DNA from: CBDFKK01 sp965248815
GTDB taxonomy: Bacteria > Pseudomonadota > Alphaproteobacteria > SMXP01
Direction of reading: 5' to 3'
DNA length: 64,000 nucleotides
Assembly: GCA_965248815.1 (NCBI GenBank)
Contig: CBDFKK010000008.1
Location: 62,001-126,000 of the forward strand
The translations under genes were made by a program, and so were the position numbers. Under the pieces are notes generated by a model. That model was not told the DNA's origin. It was given only the letters and a program-made list of their open reading frames with translations, and did not search any database. Each line of letters begins with the position of its first letter. Positions within the stretch are counted from its first letter, which is position 1. This document shows positions 1 to 8,782 of this stretch, piece by piece.

Positions 1-1
1 A

Positions 2-277
2 TTTCCAGACGACTATCGAGGCGACGCCCTCGTGGCATTGCACGGCTCATTCAACACGACGACTCCCACCGGCTACAAGGTCGTGCGCATAAGGTTCGAA
101 AATGGGCGCCCTCAGGCTGGTTATGAAAATTTCGTCACGGGATTTTGGAAAGAAGGCGACGCGCCGGCAGTGCTCATGGGCCGCCCCTCGGGTCTTACTG
201 TCATGAACGACGGGAGTTTGCTCATCGGCGACGATTGGAATGATACGATTTGGCGCGTCAGCTACACTGGGAACTAG
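2..277 (+). CDS. PQQ-dependent sugar dehydrogenase-like protein, C-terminal end (partial)
   Basis: The frame is open from the window edge to a TAG stop and encodes about 91 residues. The tail has the repeated short-strand pattern of the six-bladed beta-propeller sorbosone/glucose dehydrogenase family: DALVALHGS, then YKVVRIRF, FVTGFW, GRPSGLTVMNDGSLLIGDDW and a final IWRVSY strand. These proteins are periplasmic and usually oxidise sugars or aldehydes with PQQ. Only the last blades are visible, so substrate and cofactor residues cannot be checked. The next gene begins 20 bp downstream on the same strand. Confidence 0.75.
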   Translation, partial: FPDDYRGDALVALHGSFNTTTPTGYKVVRIRFENGRPQAGYENFVTGFWKEGDAPAVLMGRPSGLTVMNDGSLLIGDDWNDTIWRVSYTGN

Positions 278-296
278 TCAATGGAAGGCAAAAGAC

Positions 297-1094
297 ATGA
301 CACATTACGTTTTGCGATGCATCCTATTAACAGTCTTCGTTTTGCTGGCTGTACCGATGAATGACCCTGCAAGCGCTGCAGATGAGCCCACCGTTCTGAT
401 CACCGGGTCCAACCGGGGAATCGGCCTCGAAATCGCGCGGGTTTACGCCACACGCGGTTGGAACGTGATCGCCACGGCCCGCTCGCCTGAAAAAGCCGAC
501 GATCTCAAAGCAATCGCCGCCGAACATGAAAATCTCGTGATCGAGGAGCTCGATGTTACCGACGCCGCGGAGATCGCTGCCCTTGCCACTAAATACGAAG
601 GACAGCCTATTGATATTCTAATCAATAACGCGGCCATATCCGGGGACCGCGATAAACAATCTTTCGGAAAATTTGACTATGACGTTTATGAACAAGTGAT
701 GCGGGTCAATGTCCACGGCCCCCTCAAGATGGCGGAAGCCTTTATGGACAATGTCGAGGCAAGTAATCAGAAAAAATTTATAAACATTTCAAGCACACAA
801 GGGTCAGTTGCTTCGACTCAAGGCAATCGTGGTTTGAGCTATTTCTATAAGTCGAGCAAAAGCGCGCTCCATATGGTGATGCGCGCGCTCTCAATCGAGA
901 TGAAGGATCGCGGGATTACGGTCGGCCTCATTTCTCCCGGCTGGGTCGACACCAATTTTGGCGGCACGCCGAGCATGCCCGGCATGATCACCGCTGAAGA
1001 AAGCGGTACTGCCGTCGTTGCCGTCATCGATGATTACGGACTTGAGCAATCCGGCACACTGATGTCTCACAAAGGCAACGTCGAGGCTTGGTAG
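297..1094 (+). CDS. Short-chain dehydrogenase/reductase with N-terminal signal peptide
   Basis: A classical SDR of 265 residues. Visible motifs are the TGSNRGIG dinucleotide-binding loop, NNAA in the Rossmann core and the YKSSK catalytic Tyr-x-x-x-Lys, followed by SPGWV. I chose the ATG at 297, not an earlier in-frame ATG at 240, because it begins a good Sec signal peptide (MTHYVLRC, a hydrophobic stretch, then ASA-AD) and does not overlap the upstream gene. Export is unusual for a nicotinamide-dependent enzyme, since the periplasm lacks free NAD(P). It may instead be membrane-anchored or a specialised periplasmic form. Substrate unknown. Confidence 0.85.
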   Translation: MTHYVLRCILLTVFVLLAVPMNDPASAADEPTVLITGSNRGIGLEIARVYATRGWNVIATARSPEKADDLKAIAAEHENLVIEELDVTDAAEIAALATKYEGQPIDILINNAAISGDRDKQSFGKFDYDVYEQVMRVNVHGPLKMAEAFMDNVEASNQKKFINISSTQGSVASTQGNRGLSYFYKSSKSALHMVMRALSIEMKDRGITVGLISPGWVDTNFGGTPSMPGMITAEESGTAVVAVIDDYGLEQSGTLMSHKGNVEAW

Positions 1095-1145
1095 TACTAT
1101 TAAATCCTTTAGTGACGATCCGGGGGCTCGAAACTAGGCACACAT

Positions 1146-1694
1146 ATGAGCGAATTTGAACTTCTAGGAACGCTGCTCGCGTTCGCTCAAATCTCAGTGG
1201 CTTTTCTCGGATTTTCCGGGGTCGTATCGGTCTTCATTCCCAAAGAAAACACGCTGTGGGTGCGCGGCACGATGTTTCGCATGCGTATCATGCTGGAAAC
1301 ATCGACGTTTGCCTTGTTATTCAGCCTGCTGCCAATTTCTTTCATCGCCATGGGAATGCCGGAGCCGCTGATGTGGCGCGTCGATGCGGCTATGCTCCTC
1401 ATCTTGTTCTTGTGGTTTAGCGCGATCTATTTTCGACGGTCACGGGAACAGCTGAAAATCGAAAAGAGTACGGTGAGTCCCGTCCTCCTCGTGTTCTACT
1501 ATGCGACCGTTCCGTTCATTCTCCTCGCGCTAGCTCTGTCTCTCGCCGATATCTGGATCAACAACATTCCCGGCCTGCACATCGCCATCATCACCTATTG
1601 GCTGGGAAGTTCTGCAATCTTCTTTTTCAGAATGGTTTTATTTGCTTATACACAGGCAAATGAGGCGAGCGAACAACAAGGCAACTCAAGCTAA
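1146..1694 (+). CDS. Hypothetical multi-pass membrane protein
   Basis: 182 residues with about five hydrophobic segments (near residues 5-30, 50-70, 78-95, 115-135 and 142-165) separated by short charged loops, one reading RRSREQLKIEK. The C-terminus is polar. I do not recognise a named family or catalytic motif. The gene follows the SDR by about 50 bp on the same strand and may be cotranscribed. It converges on the SnoaL-like gene downstream. Confidence 0.7.
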   Translation: MSEFELLGTLLAFAQISVAFLGFSGVVSVFIPKENTLWVRGTMFRMRIMLETSTFALLFSLLPISFIAMGMPEPLMWRVDAAMLLILFLWFSAIYFRRSREQLKIEKSTVSPVLLVFYYATVPFILLALALSLADIWINNIPGLHIAIITYWLGSSAIFFFRMVLFAYTQANEASEQQGNSS

Positions 1695-1726
1695 CGGCAC
1701 CTACACCACCGATGAACTGCAAATAA

Positions 1727-2257
1727 TTAAGGACCTTGATCCGCTTCGGGCACCATCTTGAAACCCAACTGGCGATAGCGGGATATCACATCCGCATTGC
1801 CCCAACGCTCGACTACCTTGCCATTTTGGAAGCGGTAAATATCAATCGCCGTAGCCGCGTAGGGTTTGCCCGTCGCCGGATATCCAAGTATGGGCCCTTC
1901 GTTAATTCCAGTCACCGTTGTGCGCACGACAACGAAGTCGTCGATACATAGAATAAGTTCATCGTCTAGGACACGGCTCGGATCATTCTTTTTAGATTCT
2001 TCCCAAAACGCCGCCATTTGATCAGGAATAACGGTAAAGACGCCCGATCCACCGCCATCGTTGTTATGGGAAATAATTTCGTTAGCATAAAAATCGCGAA
2101 CACGGCTCGTGTCGCGCTCCATAAAGAGTGCTTGATGCATTTTGAGATACGTGTCGCGATTGGCCTCGTTGCCGGTACAATGGATTTGAGGCTCGGCAAA
2201 GGCTTGGCTTATCAGCGCAATGGTGAAGACCGATACCTGAAATAAAAAAGCGCGCAT
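1727..2257 (-). CDS. Secreted SnoaL-like / ester cyclase family protein
   Basis: 176 residues beginning with a Sec signal peptide that ends near QAFAEP. The remainder matches the SnoaL-like NTF2 fold: an FYANEIISHN segment, a central GYPATGKPYAATAIDIYRF strand and a final GKVVERWGNADVISRYRQLGF. Members are small cone-shaped barrels acting as cyclases, isomerases or binding proteins, and family membership alone does not give the substrate. A GGGGAC element just upstream of the ATG is a likely ribosome site. Confidence 0.8.
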   Translation of the reverse strand: MRAFLFQVSVFTIALISQAFAEPQIHCTGNEANRDTYLKMHQALFMERDTSRVRDFYANEIISHNNDGGGSGVFTVIPDQMAAFWEESKKNDPSRVLDDELILCIDDFVVVRTTVTGINEGPILGYPATGKPYAATAIDIYRFQNGKVVERWGNADVISRYRQLGFKMVPEADQGP

Positions 2258-2424
2258 AACGTCCCCTTGCTTGTCGGTTGATTTTACCTACCCGACAGTA
2301 CTTGGGATTGCATCATGAATCCATAACGTGTACTCGTCGTCCTCAATGAAAACTATAAAATTCCAATCGATCGCCCCAGAATCTTATGCGCGAGGGATCA
2401 GAATCGTATTCACGCCCATTCCTG

Positions 2425-2777
2425 CTATCCCTGACTTTTTCCTTGCTGTTCTGCAAGCCTTAGGCGGAGATCTCTTATCATCTCTTCAGCCTGTTTGACG
2501 AGTTCGATGGCAGCTTTGTTTTTTGCTTCTAGTGCCACTTTGCTGCGCTGCCGACCGGATCCCCATCTTTGGCTGTAAGATTTCTGTTTTTCCAAGACAA
2601 TGCTCGGGGTTCCATAAGGATACCCCTGGAACACATCGATCAGCATAGCATTTGCAAAAGCTTCAGCTTCTGTGACACGCGAAGGTACAAGAAATCCGCC
2701 AAGAATTGTTAAGTCAGCAATTCCAAGGGCAGTTCCCTTGGTCTCAGTCTTGTCAAAGACTTCGTAGATCATAACGG
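2425..2777 (-). pseudogene. C-terminal part of a hypothetical gene disrupted by the IS at 2778
   Basis: From the ATG at 2772 this reads as a 115-residue protein (MIYEVFDKTETKG...RLAEQQGKSQG) with a charged, probably coiled-coil C-terminus. That ATG is only five bases from the IS edge. Removing the IS and one copy of its target duplication lets the frame continue without a stop into 4052-4143, so the apparent start is internal to a longer gene. Family not recognised. Confidence 0.7.
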
Positions 2778-2843
2778 TGACCCGACCCCTTTGAACGCAG
2801 CCACATTGAGATAGTAAAATGGCTGAATCGAAGGAGGATTGCG

Positions 2844-3122
2844 ATGTCAGGAAAGCGTTACAAGCCTGAAGAAATCATATCGAAGTTGCGCGAGGCTGAG
2901 GTCTTGCTTGCGGAAGGCGTCAATTCTGGTGAAGTTATTCGCCGTCTGGGCGTGACGAAGATCACATACTATCGCTGGCGCAAAGAGTATGGCGGGATGA
3001 AGATCGATCAGGCCAAACGTCTGAAGGATCTGGAGAAAGAAAACGCACGGCTGAAACGGCTTCTTGCAGACGCTGAACTCGACAAGGCGATCTTGAAGGA
3101 AGCTGCAGCGGGAAACTTCTAA
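2844..3122 (+). CDS. IS3-family transposase OrfA
   Basis: 92 residues: an N-terminal helix-turn-helix (KPEEIISKLREAEVLLAEG ... ITYYRWRKEYGG) and a leucine-zipper segment (AKRLKDLEKENARLKRLL), the standard OrfA layout of the IS407 group. AAGGAGGA lies just upstream of the ATG. It ends with a frameshift signal that would fuse it to OrfB. Confidence 0.92.
   Translation: MSGKRYKPEEIISKLREAEVLLAEGVNSGEVIRRLGVTKITYYRWRKEYGGMKIDQAKRLKDLEKENARLKRLLADAELDKAILKEAAAGNF
3110..3116 (+). promoter_or_regulatory. Programmed -1 ribosomal frameshift heptamer
   Basis: G GGA AAC is in exactly the X XXY YYZ phase relative to orfA, two codons before the orfA TAA. Slipping back one base gives GGG AAA CTT and enters the orfB frame. 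IS3-family elements commonly make their transposase this way. Confidence 0.75.
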
Positions 3123-4018
3123 CGCCCTCGCGCAGACGCGATTGTGTTGAGCGCGCTGTCACAAAGCTCGGCGTTTCCGAACGCCGGGCCTGCCGGGTGC
3201 TTGGGCAACACCGTTCCAGCCAATGGCGCAAGCCGAGACGCGCCGACGACGAAGACGCTTTGACGTCGGCAATCATCGACCTGGCGGTGCGATATGGGCG
3301 CTACGGCTATAAGCGGATCACGGCGCTGCTTCGCGCTGACGGCTGGCGTGTCAATCATAAACGCGTCGCCCGGATATGGCGGCGTGAAGGCCTGAAAGTA
3401 CCGCAGAAACAACCGAAACGAGGAAGACTATGGCTCAACGACGGGTCGTGTATTCGGCTGCGTCCGCAATATCGCAATCATGTGTGGGCGTATGATTTCG
3501 TGCAGGATCGGACACGCGACGGTCGCAAGTTTCGCATGCTGACTGTGATCGACGAGTTCTCGCGCGAATGTCTGGCAATCGAAGTGAACCGGCGGCTGAA
3601 CAGCCAGGACGTTCTCGCGGTCCTCGGCGAGTTGATGGTCCGCCACGGCGTTCCCGATCATATCAGGAGTGACAATGGCAGCGAATTTACCGCTACAGCG
3701 GTCAGAGAGTGGATCGCCAAGGTCGGCACAAAGACGCTCTTTATTGAACCCGCCAGCCCTTGGGAGAATGGATACAATGAATCATTCAACGGGCGACTGC
3801 AGGACGAGTGCTTGAAGATTGAGCTGTTCAACAATTTGCTGGAAGCCAAAATCATCATCGAAAACTGGCGACGTCACTACAACACAATCCGCCCGCATTC
3901 ATCGTTGGGGTACAGACCGCCGGCCCCAGAAACAATCCGCCCGGCCTATCTGGCTCCCGCTATGTGGAAGCTCCCGCCAAATTGGCCTTCCATCGAAAGC
4001 AGTCTAATGGTTACATAA
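3110..4018 (+). CDS. IS3-family transposase OrfB (made by -1 frameshift from OrfA)
   Basis: The integrase-type catalytic half. The DDE residues are visible in WAYDFVQD, RSDNGSEF and ENGYNESFNGRLQDE, followed by the HYNTIRPHSSLGYRPP tail. The frame is open from before the slippery site at 3110. A GTG at 3197 could start a shorter product, but the region before it (RRRDCVERAVTKLGVSERRACRVLGQ) is conserved in the family, which favours translation as an OrfAB fusion. Confidence 0.9.
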   Translation, partial: GKLLTPSRRRDCVERAVTKLGVSERRACRVLGQHRSSQWRKPRRADDEDALTSAIIDLAVRYGRYGYKRITALLRADGWRVNHKRVARIWRREGLKVPQKQPKRGRLWLNDGSCIRLRPQYRNHVWAYDFVQDRTRDGRKFRMLTVIDEFSRECLAIEVNRRLNSQDVLAVLGELMVRHGVPDHIRSDNGSEFTATAVREWIAKVGTKTLFIEPASPWENGYNESFNGRLQDECLKIELFNNLLEAKIIIENWRRHYNTIRPHSSLGYRPPAPETIRPAYLAPAMWKLPPNWPSIESSLMVT

Positions 4019-4051
4019 AACCTGGCTGCGTCATCGGGGTTTCGTCAACGG

Positions 4052-4143
4052 CGTCTAAGTGTTGTCGCGCGCTTGCCTTTCGAATTTTGAGAATGACATC
4101 AGTGACACACGCCTGGTAATTGGCCCACTTTCTCCTGCAAGGG
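4052..4143 (-). pseudogene. Middle fragment of the same disrupted hypothetical gene
   Basis: The minus strand between the two insertion sequences is open and in frame with 2425-2777 once the IS407-type element and one ACGG are removed. It reads through KWANYQACVTDVILKIRK and SARQHLDAV into MIYEVF. The upstream end is cut by the IS-A copy at 4144, so the true N-terminus is missing. Confidence 0.65.
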
Positions 4144-4217
4144 TGTCCGTCATCAGATAAATTGGAACAGATTTCGGTTTGAGCTAGCGGAGTATATGGC
4201 TCATCTGTTGTATCAGT

Positions 4218-5198
4218 TTAAGCAGCGGCTTTGCTGTGTTGCAAGCGCCGATGCTCGATCGTTTTTCGCTTGATCCTTTCTCTTTGCAATAGAATGGTTT
4301 GGCCGCGCCCAAAGTAAACATCTGCGGGCGTGAGGTTTTGCAGACTCTCGTGATAGCGCTGGTGATTGTAGTGACCCACGAACTCATCGATCTGCGCTTC
4401 AAGATCGCCAGGTAGGTAATAGTTTTCCAGCAAGATGCGGTTCTTGAGCGTTTGATGCCAACGCTCGATTTTGCCTTGCGTTTGCGGATGATACGGCGCG
4501 CCGCGAACATGCCTCATGCCTTGATCATCCATCCAGTCAGCAAGATCGCCGGCAATATAACTTGAACCATTGTCAGATAGCAGACGCGGCTTGTGTGCGA
4601 CATTTGCCTGATCGCAACCCGATGCCTCCAGAGCCATTTCCAACGTATCAGTGACGTCTTCAGCTCTCATCGTGGTGCACAGCTTCCACGCAATGATGTA
4701 GCGCGAGAAGTCATCAAGAATCGTAGAGAGATAAAACCAGCCCCAGCCGATGACCTTGAGGTAGGTGAAGTCGGTCTGCCACATTTGATTTGGCGCCGTG
4801 GTCTTGTCGCGGAACTCATTGGCAGCCTTGATGACCACGAAGGCCGGGCTGGTAATCAGATCAAGAGCTTTGAGCAGGCGATACACTGAAGCTTCGGATA
4901 CAAAATAGCTTTGCGTATCAGTGAACCGCACTGCCAACTCGCGCGGGCTCAGTTCCGGTTCCTGAAGAGCCATATCGACGATCCGCTCTCGAATATCATC
5001 GGGGATGCGGTTCCACACGCGTTTTGGCTTGGGAGACCGGTCTTCCAATGCTTGTACGCCACCACGCAAATACCGGTCGTACCATCGGTAAAACGTCGTT
5101 GCCGGGATGCCGAGCTTGTCCAGCGTCCGCAGCACCGGGAGATGGGATCGCTCGACTAGGCGGATGATCTCGAGCTTCTCCGATGCGGGGTATCTCAT
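4218..5198 (-). CDS. IS-A transposase OrfB (copy 1)
   Basis: 326 residues. The N-terminus has a helix-turn-helix (TFYRWYDRYLRGG) and a second winged-helix-like segment around SPRELAVRFTD. The catalytic core shows D in WQTDFTYLKV, D in LLSDNGSSY and E in QTQGKIERWHQT. This is longer than the usual OrfB of about 280 residues because of the extra DNA-binding domain, a layout reminiscent of IS481-type transposases. It overlaps orfA by ATGA. Confidence 0.9.
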   Translation of the reverse strand: MRYPASEKLEIIRLVERSHLPVLRTLDKLGIPATTFYRWYDRYLRGGVQALEDRSPKPKRVWNRIPDDIRERIVDMALQEPELSPRELAVRFTDTQSYFVSEASVYRLLKALDLITSPAFVVIKAANEFRDKTTAPNQMWQTDFTYLKVIGWGWFYLSTILDDFSRYIIAWKLCTTMRAEDVTDTLEMALEASGCDQANVAHKPRLLSDNGSSYIAGDLADWMDDQGMRHVRGAPYHPQTQGKIERWHQTLKNRILLENYYLPGDLEAQIDEFVGHYNHQRYHESLQNLTPADVYFGRGQTILLQRERIKRKTIEHRRLQHSKAAA

Positions 5199-5569
5199 GC
5201 GCCGTCTCCCCCATCCCCGATCATGCTTTTTTTAAGCAGCCGGTTCTCCAGCACCTGTTCGGCAAGCGCTTCCTTGAGGTCATGCCTCTCGCGGCGCAGG
5301 TCCTTGACCTCGCCCGAGGACGCCTGGCGGGCGGTATCCCCCGAAAGCCGCTTCTTGCCGGCTTCCAGGAACTCCTTCGACCAGCTGTAGTAGAGGCTCT
5401 CGGCGATCCCTTCCCGACGGCACAGCTCGGCGATGCTGTCCTCGCCGCGCAGGCCCGAGAGCACAATCCGGATCTTCTCTTCAGCTGAATATTGCTTGCG
5501 CGTCTTGCGCCGGATGTCCCGTACCGCCGTCTCGGCGCCGTCCTTCAAACTCATGGATTTCTGGCTCAT
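5195..5569 (-). CDS. IS-A OrfA (copy 1)
   Basis: 124 residues with a Tnp_1-type helix-turn-helix (KQYSAEEKIRIVLSGLRGED ... LYYSWSKEFLEAG) and a C-terminal coiled coil ending in NRLLKKSMIG. An A7 run in the KK codons could allow a -1 slip. The frame then stays open through the orfB ATG, so a fused transposase is possible as well as coupling by the ATGA overlap. Confidence 0.88.
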   Translation of the reverse strand: MSQKSMSLKDGAETAVRDIRRKTRKQYSAEEKIRIVLSGLRGEDSIAELCRREGIAESLYYSWSKEFLEAGKKRLSGDTARQASSGEVKDLRRERHDLKEALAEQVLENRLLKKSMIGDGGDGA

Positions 5570-5656
5570 CTGCGTTCCCTTCGGTCACGACGATGAGCCA
5601 GAAATCCTCCGTTACACAATCAACTCCATCTGTCCCACAGGCGCTGATGTCAGACA

Positions 5657-6466
5657 GCCCACGACGGTTGTATCAAACTGGATATCTCTCTTGAGCAGTC
5701 CAGCTATGCCTTCTGGCAGGCGGCTCGCCCCCACCTTTATGCGGTCGAGCCCACCGGGACCTCCAACGGACTCTCCGAATTTTAAAACGCGAAGGTGCCA
5801 AAGCGTCGATAGGTTTTCAATTTTGTCCGCGACTATTTGGGTGCTGATTAAACGAAGCGCCTCATCGCTCGCCCCCTGCTCACGCAGATAGGCGTCATAG
5901 GCAACGTCGAACGCGGCCAACCCAGGCTCCAGCCAGGAATCTAGATCGGTCAACGGTGATTCTTTCGGCAAATAAAGCCCTGCTAATCCAAAAGGTCCCA
6001 AAGGACCACTGTCGCGCTCGATACCGGAAAGCTTGTTGGCGTCTGCGTTGGGCCAGTCACTGACCTTCATTGTCTGGCCGTCAACGTGCAGCGCAATTGG
6101 AAACTCAAAGACATCCATGAATTTCTCGGTCTCGAATCCCCCGAGGCGATCCATCATGTCGCGCATGCGGGCATAGGTGCCTCCGATTTCCGAACCTCCG
6201 GCCTCAGGATGGCCCGATACGTCGTCGAGCGTCCAAACTCGTCCACCGACGCGGCCGCTTCCTTCGAGCACTGTCACATCCAGCCCTTCGTCCTGGAGGA
6301 TGAGCGCCGCTTGCAATCCTGACAAGCCAGCCCCGACGACAATCACATCCGCATCGCGGCTTGATGCCCGCCGGGAGGCAAACCCCATCAACGGTGTTAG
6401 GGCAAACGCACCGGCTGCGCGCGCGGCTGCTTTCAATGTTTTGCGTCTTGTAACTTTACGAGTCAT
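5657..6466 (-). pseudogene. Tat-exported flavin amine oxidase, truncated by IS-A
   Basis: About 270 residues survive. The N-terminus has a twin-arginine-like leader (TRRKTLKAAARAAGAFAL), then an FAD-binding Rossmann motif DVIVVGAGLSGLQAA and RVGGRV, typical of flavin monoamine oxidases. The family is about 450-500 residues, so the C-terminal FAD/substrate half is missing. The last residues before any stop come from IS sequence. A full-length relative lies at 29284-30735. Confidence 0.85.
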
Positions 6467-6596
6467 GTGGCCCCCACTTTGGCTTGAAGAACGTAAGCCG
6501 AGCCTACACTATGCTCTTTCACACTTCGAACTCTGGGACCCGATCAAGGCGCGCCTAATTGCCTCAGCGAAATGAGCCGCCCGAAAGGAAGACGTC

Positions 6597-7613
6597 ATGG
6601 CAGAAACATATAGAAAAGTCGTACTAACGGGTTCCGTTGAGGGCGTGCCTGACCCATCTAATTTCAAAGTTATCGAAGACGTGTCGACGCCACCCGGCGA
6701 CGGAGAATTCGTATCAAAACACTTATATATCTCGCTTGATCCCTATCAGCGCCCAGCAATGTCGGGGCGCCATATGTCATCCCCCGGCGCACTGGGCGAA
6801 GGCGATACCCCCCGCGCGGAAACCATCGGCCAGGTGACAGCATCCAAACATCCGGATTTTTCCGAAGGCGACTATGTGCGTCACTTCGGCGGCTGGCGCG
6901 AGCAATCACACTCGGATGGCACACAGGCCTTTAAAGTCAACCCGGCACGCGCACCTCTATCGAGTTACCTGGGTGTATTGGGAATGCCCGGCCTTACCGC
7001 GTATGCCAGCATTGTTAAGCTTGCGAATGTCAAAGCCGGACAGACCGTGCTCGTTTCATCGGCGGCGGGCCCGGTCGGCGCGACACTCGGTCAGATCGCG
7101 ATTCAAAAAGGTGCCAAGGCCATCGGGATTGCAGGGTCAGACGAGAAATGCGCCTTCGTGACTAGTGAATTTGGATTTGATGCTTGCGTCAATTATAAGC
7201 ACGAAGACTTTGCCGAGGCGTTAGCAAGGGCAACGCCAAACGGCGTCGATATTTATCATGACAATGTCGGCGGCGCGGTGCTAGACGCCGCCTTCGGCGT
7301 TTTGAATACGTACGGCACAGTAATCTTGTGTGGCCTTGCCAGCCAATATAGTGACGATGGTCCCCGGCAAGGCCTATTTCTTGGTCTGCCTATCGTCAAG
7401 CGAGCTATCATGAAAGGTCTTGTCATTTACGATTTTGAAGATCAAAGGTCCGAATTTTTGGATCTCGTCGCACCTTGGGTTGCGGACAGTTCCATTAAAT
7501 TCAAAGAAGACCGGGTCGAAGGTATTGGCAATACAGCCGAACAATTCTGCAAGCTTGCACGCGGCGAAAATTTCGGCAAGACGCTCGTCGTCGTAGGGCC
7601 GGAAATTGACTAA
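6597..7613 (+). CDS. MDR-family NADP-dependent oxidoreductase
   Basis: 338 residues of the zinc-independent medium-chain reductase type (leukotriene B4 dehydrogenase/curcumin reductase-like). Visible are SLDPYQRPAMSG in the catalytic domain, GMPGLTAYASI, and a nucleotide-binding AAGPVGATLGQIA, with VDIYHDNVGG and NFGKTLVVV near the C-terminus. Such enzymes reduce alkenal or enone double bonds with NADPH in the cytoplasm. The ATG follows GGAAGACGTC. The gene is divergent from the truncated amine oxidase. Confidence 0.9.
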   Translation: MAETYRKVVLTGSVEGVPDPSNFKVIEDVSTPPGDGEFVSKHLYISLDPYQRPAMSGRHMSSPGALGEGDTPRAETIGQVTASKHPDFSEGDYVRHFGGWREQSHSDGTQAFKVNPARAPLSSYLGVLGMPGLTAYASIVKLANVKAGQTVLVSSAAGPVGATLGQIAIQKGAKAIGIAGSDEKCAFVTSEFGFDACVNYKHEDFAEALARATPNGVDIYHDNVGGAVLDAAFGVLNTYGTVILCGLASQYSDDGPRQGLFLGLPIVKRAIMKGLVIYDFEDQRSEFLDLVAPWVADSSIKFKEDRVEGIGNTAEQFCKLARGENFGKTLVVVGPEID

Positions 7614-7661
7614 TCAACTAAATCGTGTCCGGATATCTTGAACGTCGGTCCCAAATCACGC

Positions 7662-8699
7662 CTATGGCCGACGCGCAGCCCGCAACATGGCCCCACGATC
7701 TTCCGTGCTTGGGTGAGTGGATAGCCAACCGCTCGAGCAAGCCTCACCGCATTTTGCATTTAGCCGATCAAGCAAGTTCGCCAACTCGGCAGGGTCAATG
7801 TCCATCGCTTCGAGCGTCTCCAATGCATAAAGATCGGCTTCGCGCTCAAAATTACGAGAAAAGCCTACTTCTAGGAAAAAAACGGGCAGGCCTAGGGCTA
7901 GCTCGGTGACTTCCGCGAGATCGCCTGTGACAAATACGATCATGAGCGCCAAGAGAGACGATTGCAGCAAACTGCGCATGGCATGGCGGCGCTCGACATG
8001 GCCGACTTCGTGGGCGAGTACGCCAATGATTTCATTGTCGTTCTCAGCCAGTTCGACCAACTGATCGGTCATTAAAACCGTACCATTGGGCAAAGCAAAG
8101 GCGTTCGCATCAAGCGGCCCACCATTGCGGAATATGAGCTCGCAACACTCTTTGTCCTGCGCGGCAAACTCCAGAACACGACTGAAATGGTCTTCAATCC
8201 GGTCCCGATCTTCCACGGATAGATTGCTATCGTCGAAGAATGCGAAGTCTAGAGCGTCTATGGTTTGTTCAGCCGTGAAATCGAGAACACCTTGGGGCAA
8301 GGAAAAGGCAATACTGGATGCGATTTGCGGTACGCCGTAGCGCACAAAGGCGAAAAGAACCGCTGCAAGGACAATCACCGTAACACCGGTATAGATCGTG
8401 AGCCGTTCAAGCTTGTGTGCAAATGCAGAACGGGTGAGGCCACGTACTTCGCGCTCGATCAGATCAACCGTATCGTTGTCGCTGGTTTCGATGACACCCC
8501 CGTCGGGCAATGTAATACGACGGGGCGTAGTGCCAATCCGGCTTGCTACTTTGAGCGCACCCCAGTAATAGGTCGCGTAGACAGCGGCAGACTCCAGTTC
8601 GGCGAACTCAGCCGTGCCATCGTCCTGCACCGTGACCCGGACCGGACGAAACGCTGCCTCCCCTTGTTCGAAATGCCGGCCTTCAAACGATGCGATCAC
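7662..8699 (-). CDS. M48-family zinc metallopeptidase, membrane-anchored
   Basis: 345 residues. The zinc site HEVGH with the third ligand in FEREAD is clear, and a transmembrane segment (IYTGVTVIVLAAVLFAFV) separates an N-terminal domain from the peptidase domain. The start is a GTG preceded by AGGGAG. It lies directly downstream of the DUF898 membrane protein on the same strand, a recurrent pairing, so the two probably form an operon for envelope-protein quality control. Confidence 0.9.
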   Translation of the reverse strand: MIASFEGRHFEQGEAAFRPVRVTVQDDGTAEFAELESAAVYATYYWGALKVASRIGTTPRRITLPDGGVIETSDNDTVDLIEREVRGLTRSAFAHKLERLTIYTGVTVIVLAAVLFAFVRYGVPQIASSIAFSLPQGVLDFTAEQTIDALDFAFFDDSNLSVEDRDRIEDHFSRVLEFAAQDKECCELIFRNGGPLDANAFALPNGTVLMTDQLVELAENDNEIIGVLAHEVGHVERRHAMRSLLQSSLLALMIVFVTGDLAEVTELALGLPVFFLEVGFSRNFEREADLYALETLEAMDIDPAELANLLDRLNAKCGEACSSGWLSTHPSTEDRGAMLRAARRP

Positions 8700-8782
8700 G
8701 GCAACACTCCCTGCACCTTGAAGATGGTGAACCTTGGGCCGAACTTAGCGACAACCGCAGCAAGGAGCCAATCCATGCCGCG

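Larger units (their letters stand above)
2778..4047 (+). mobile_element. IS3-family (IS407-group-like) insertion sequence, 1,270 bp, intact
   Basis: Terminal inverted repeats of about 25 bp begin TGAC and share ACCCC and ACGCAGCCA blocks (left 2778-2802, right 4023-4047). The element is flanked by the direct repeat ACGG (2774-2777 and 4048-4051), the 4-bp duplication usual for the IS407 group. It carries orfA and orfB with a -1 frameshift signal. The intact ends, ORFs and target duplication suggest a fairly recent insertion. Confidence 0.92.
4144..5656 (-). mobile_element. IS-A copy 1 (IS3-type two-ORF element, 1,513 bp)
   Basis: The ends are fixed by comparison with the copies at 25891 and 62409. 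Both ends begin TGTC when read inward and share CATCAG and ACAGAT blocks. There is no target duplication (left flank TGCAAGGG, right flank GCCCACGA), and a different gene is truncated on each side. This points to recombination with another copy after insertion. Confidence 0.92.
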
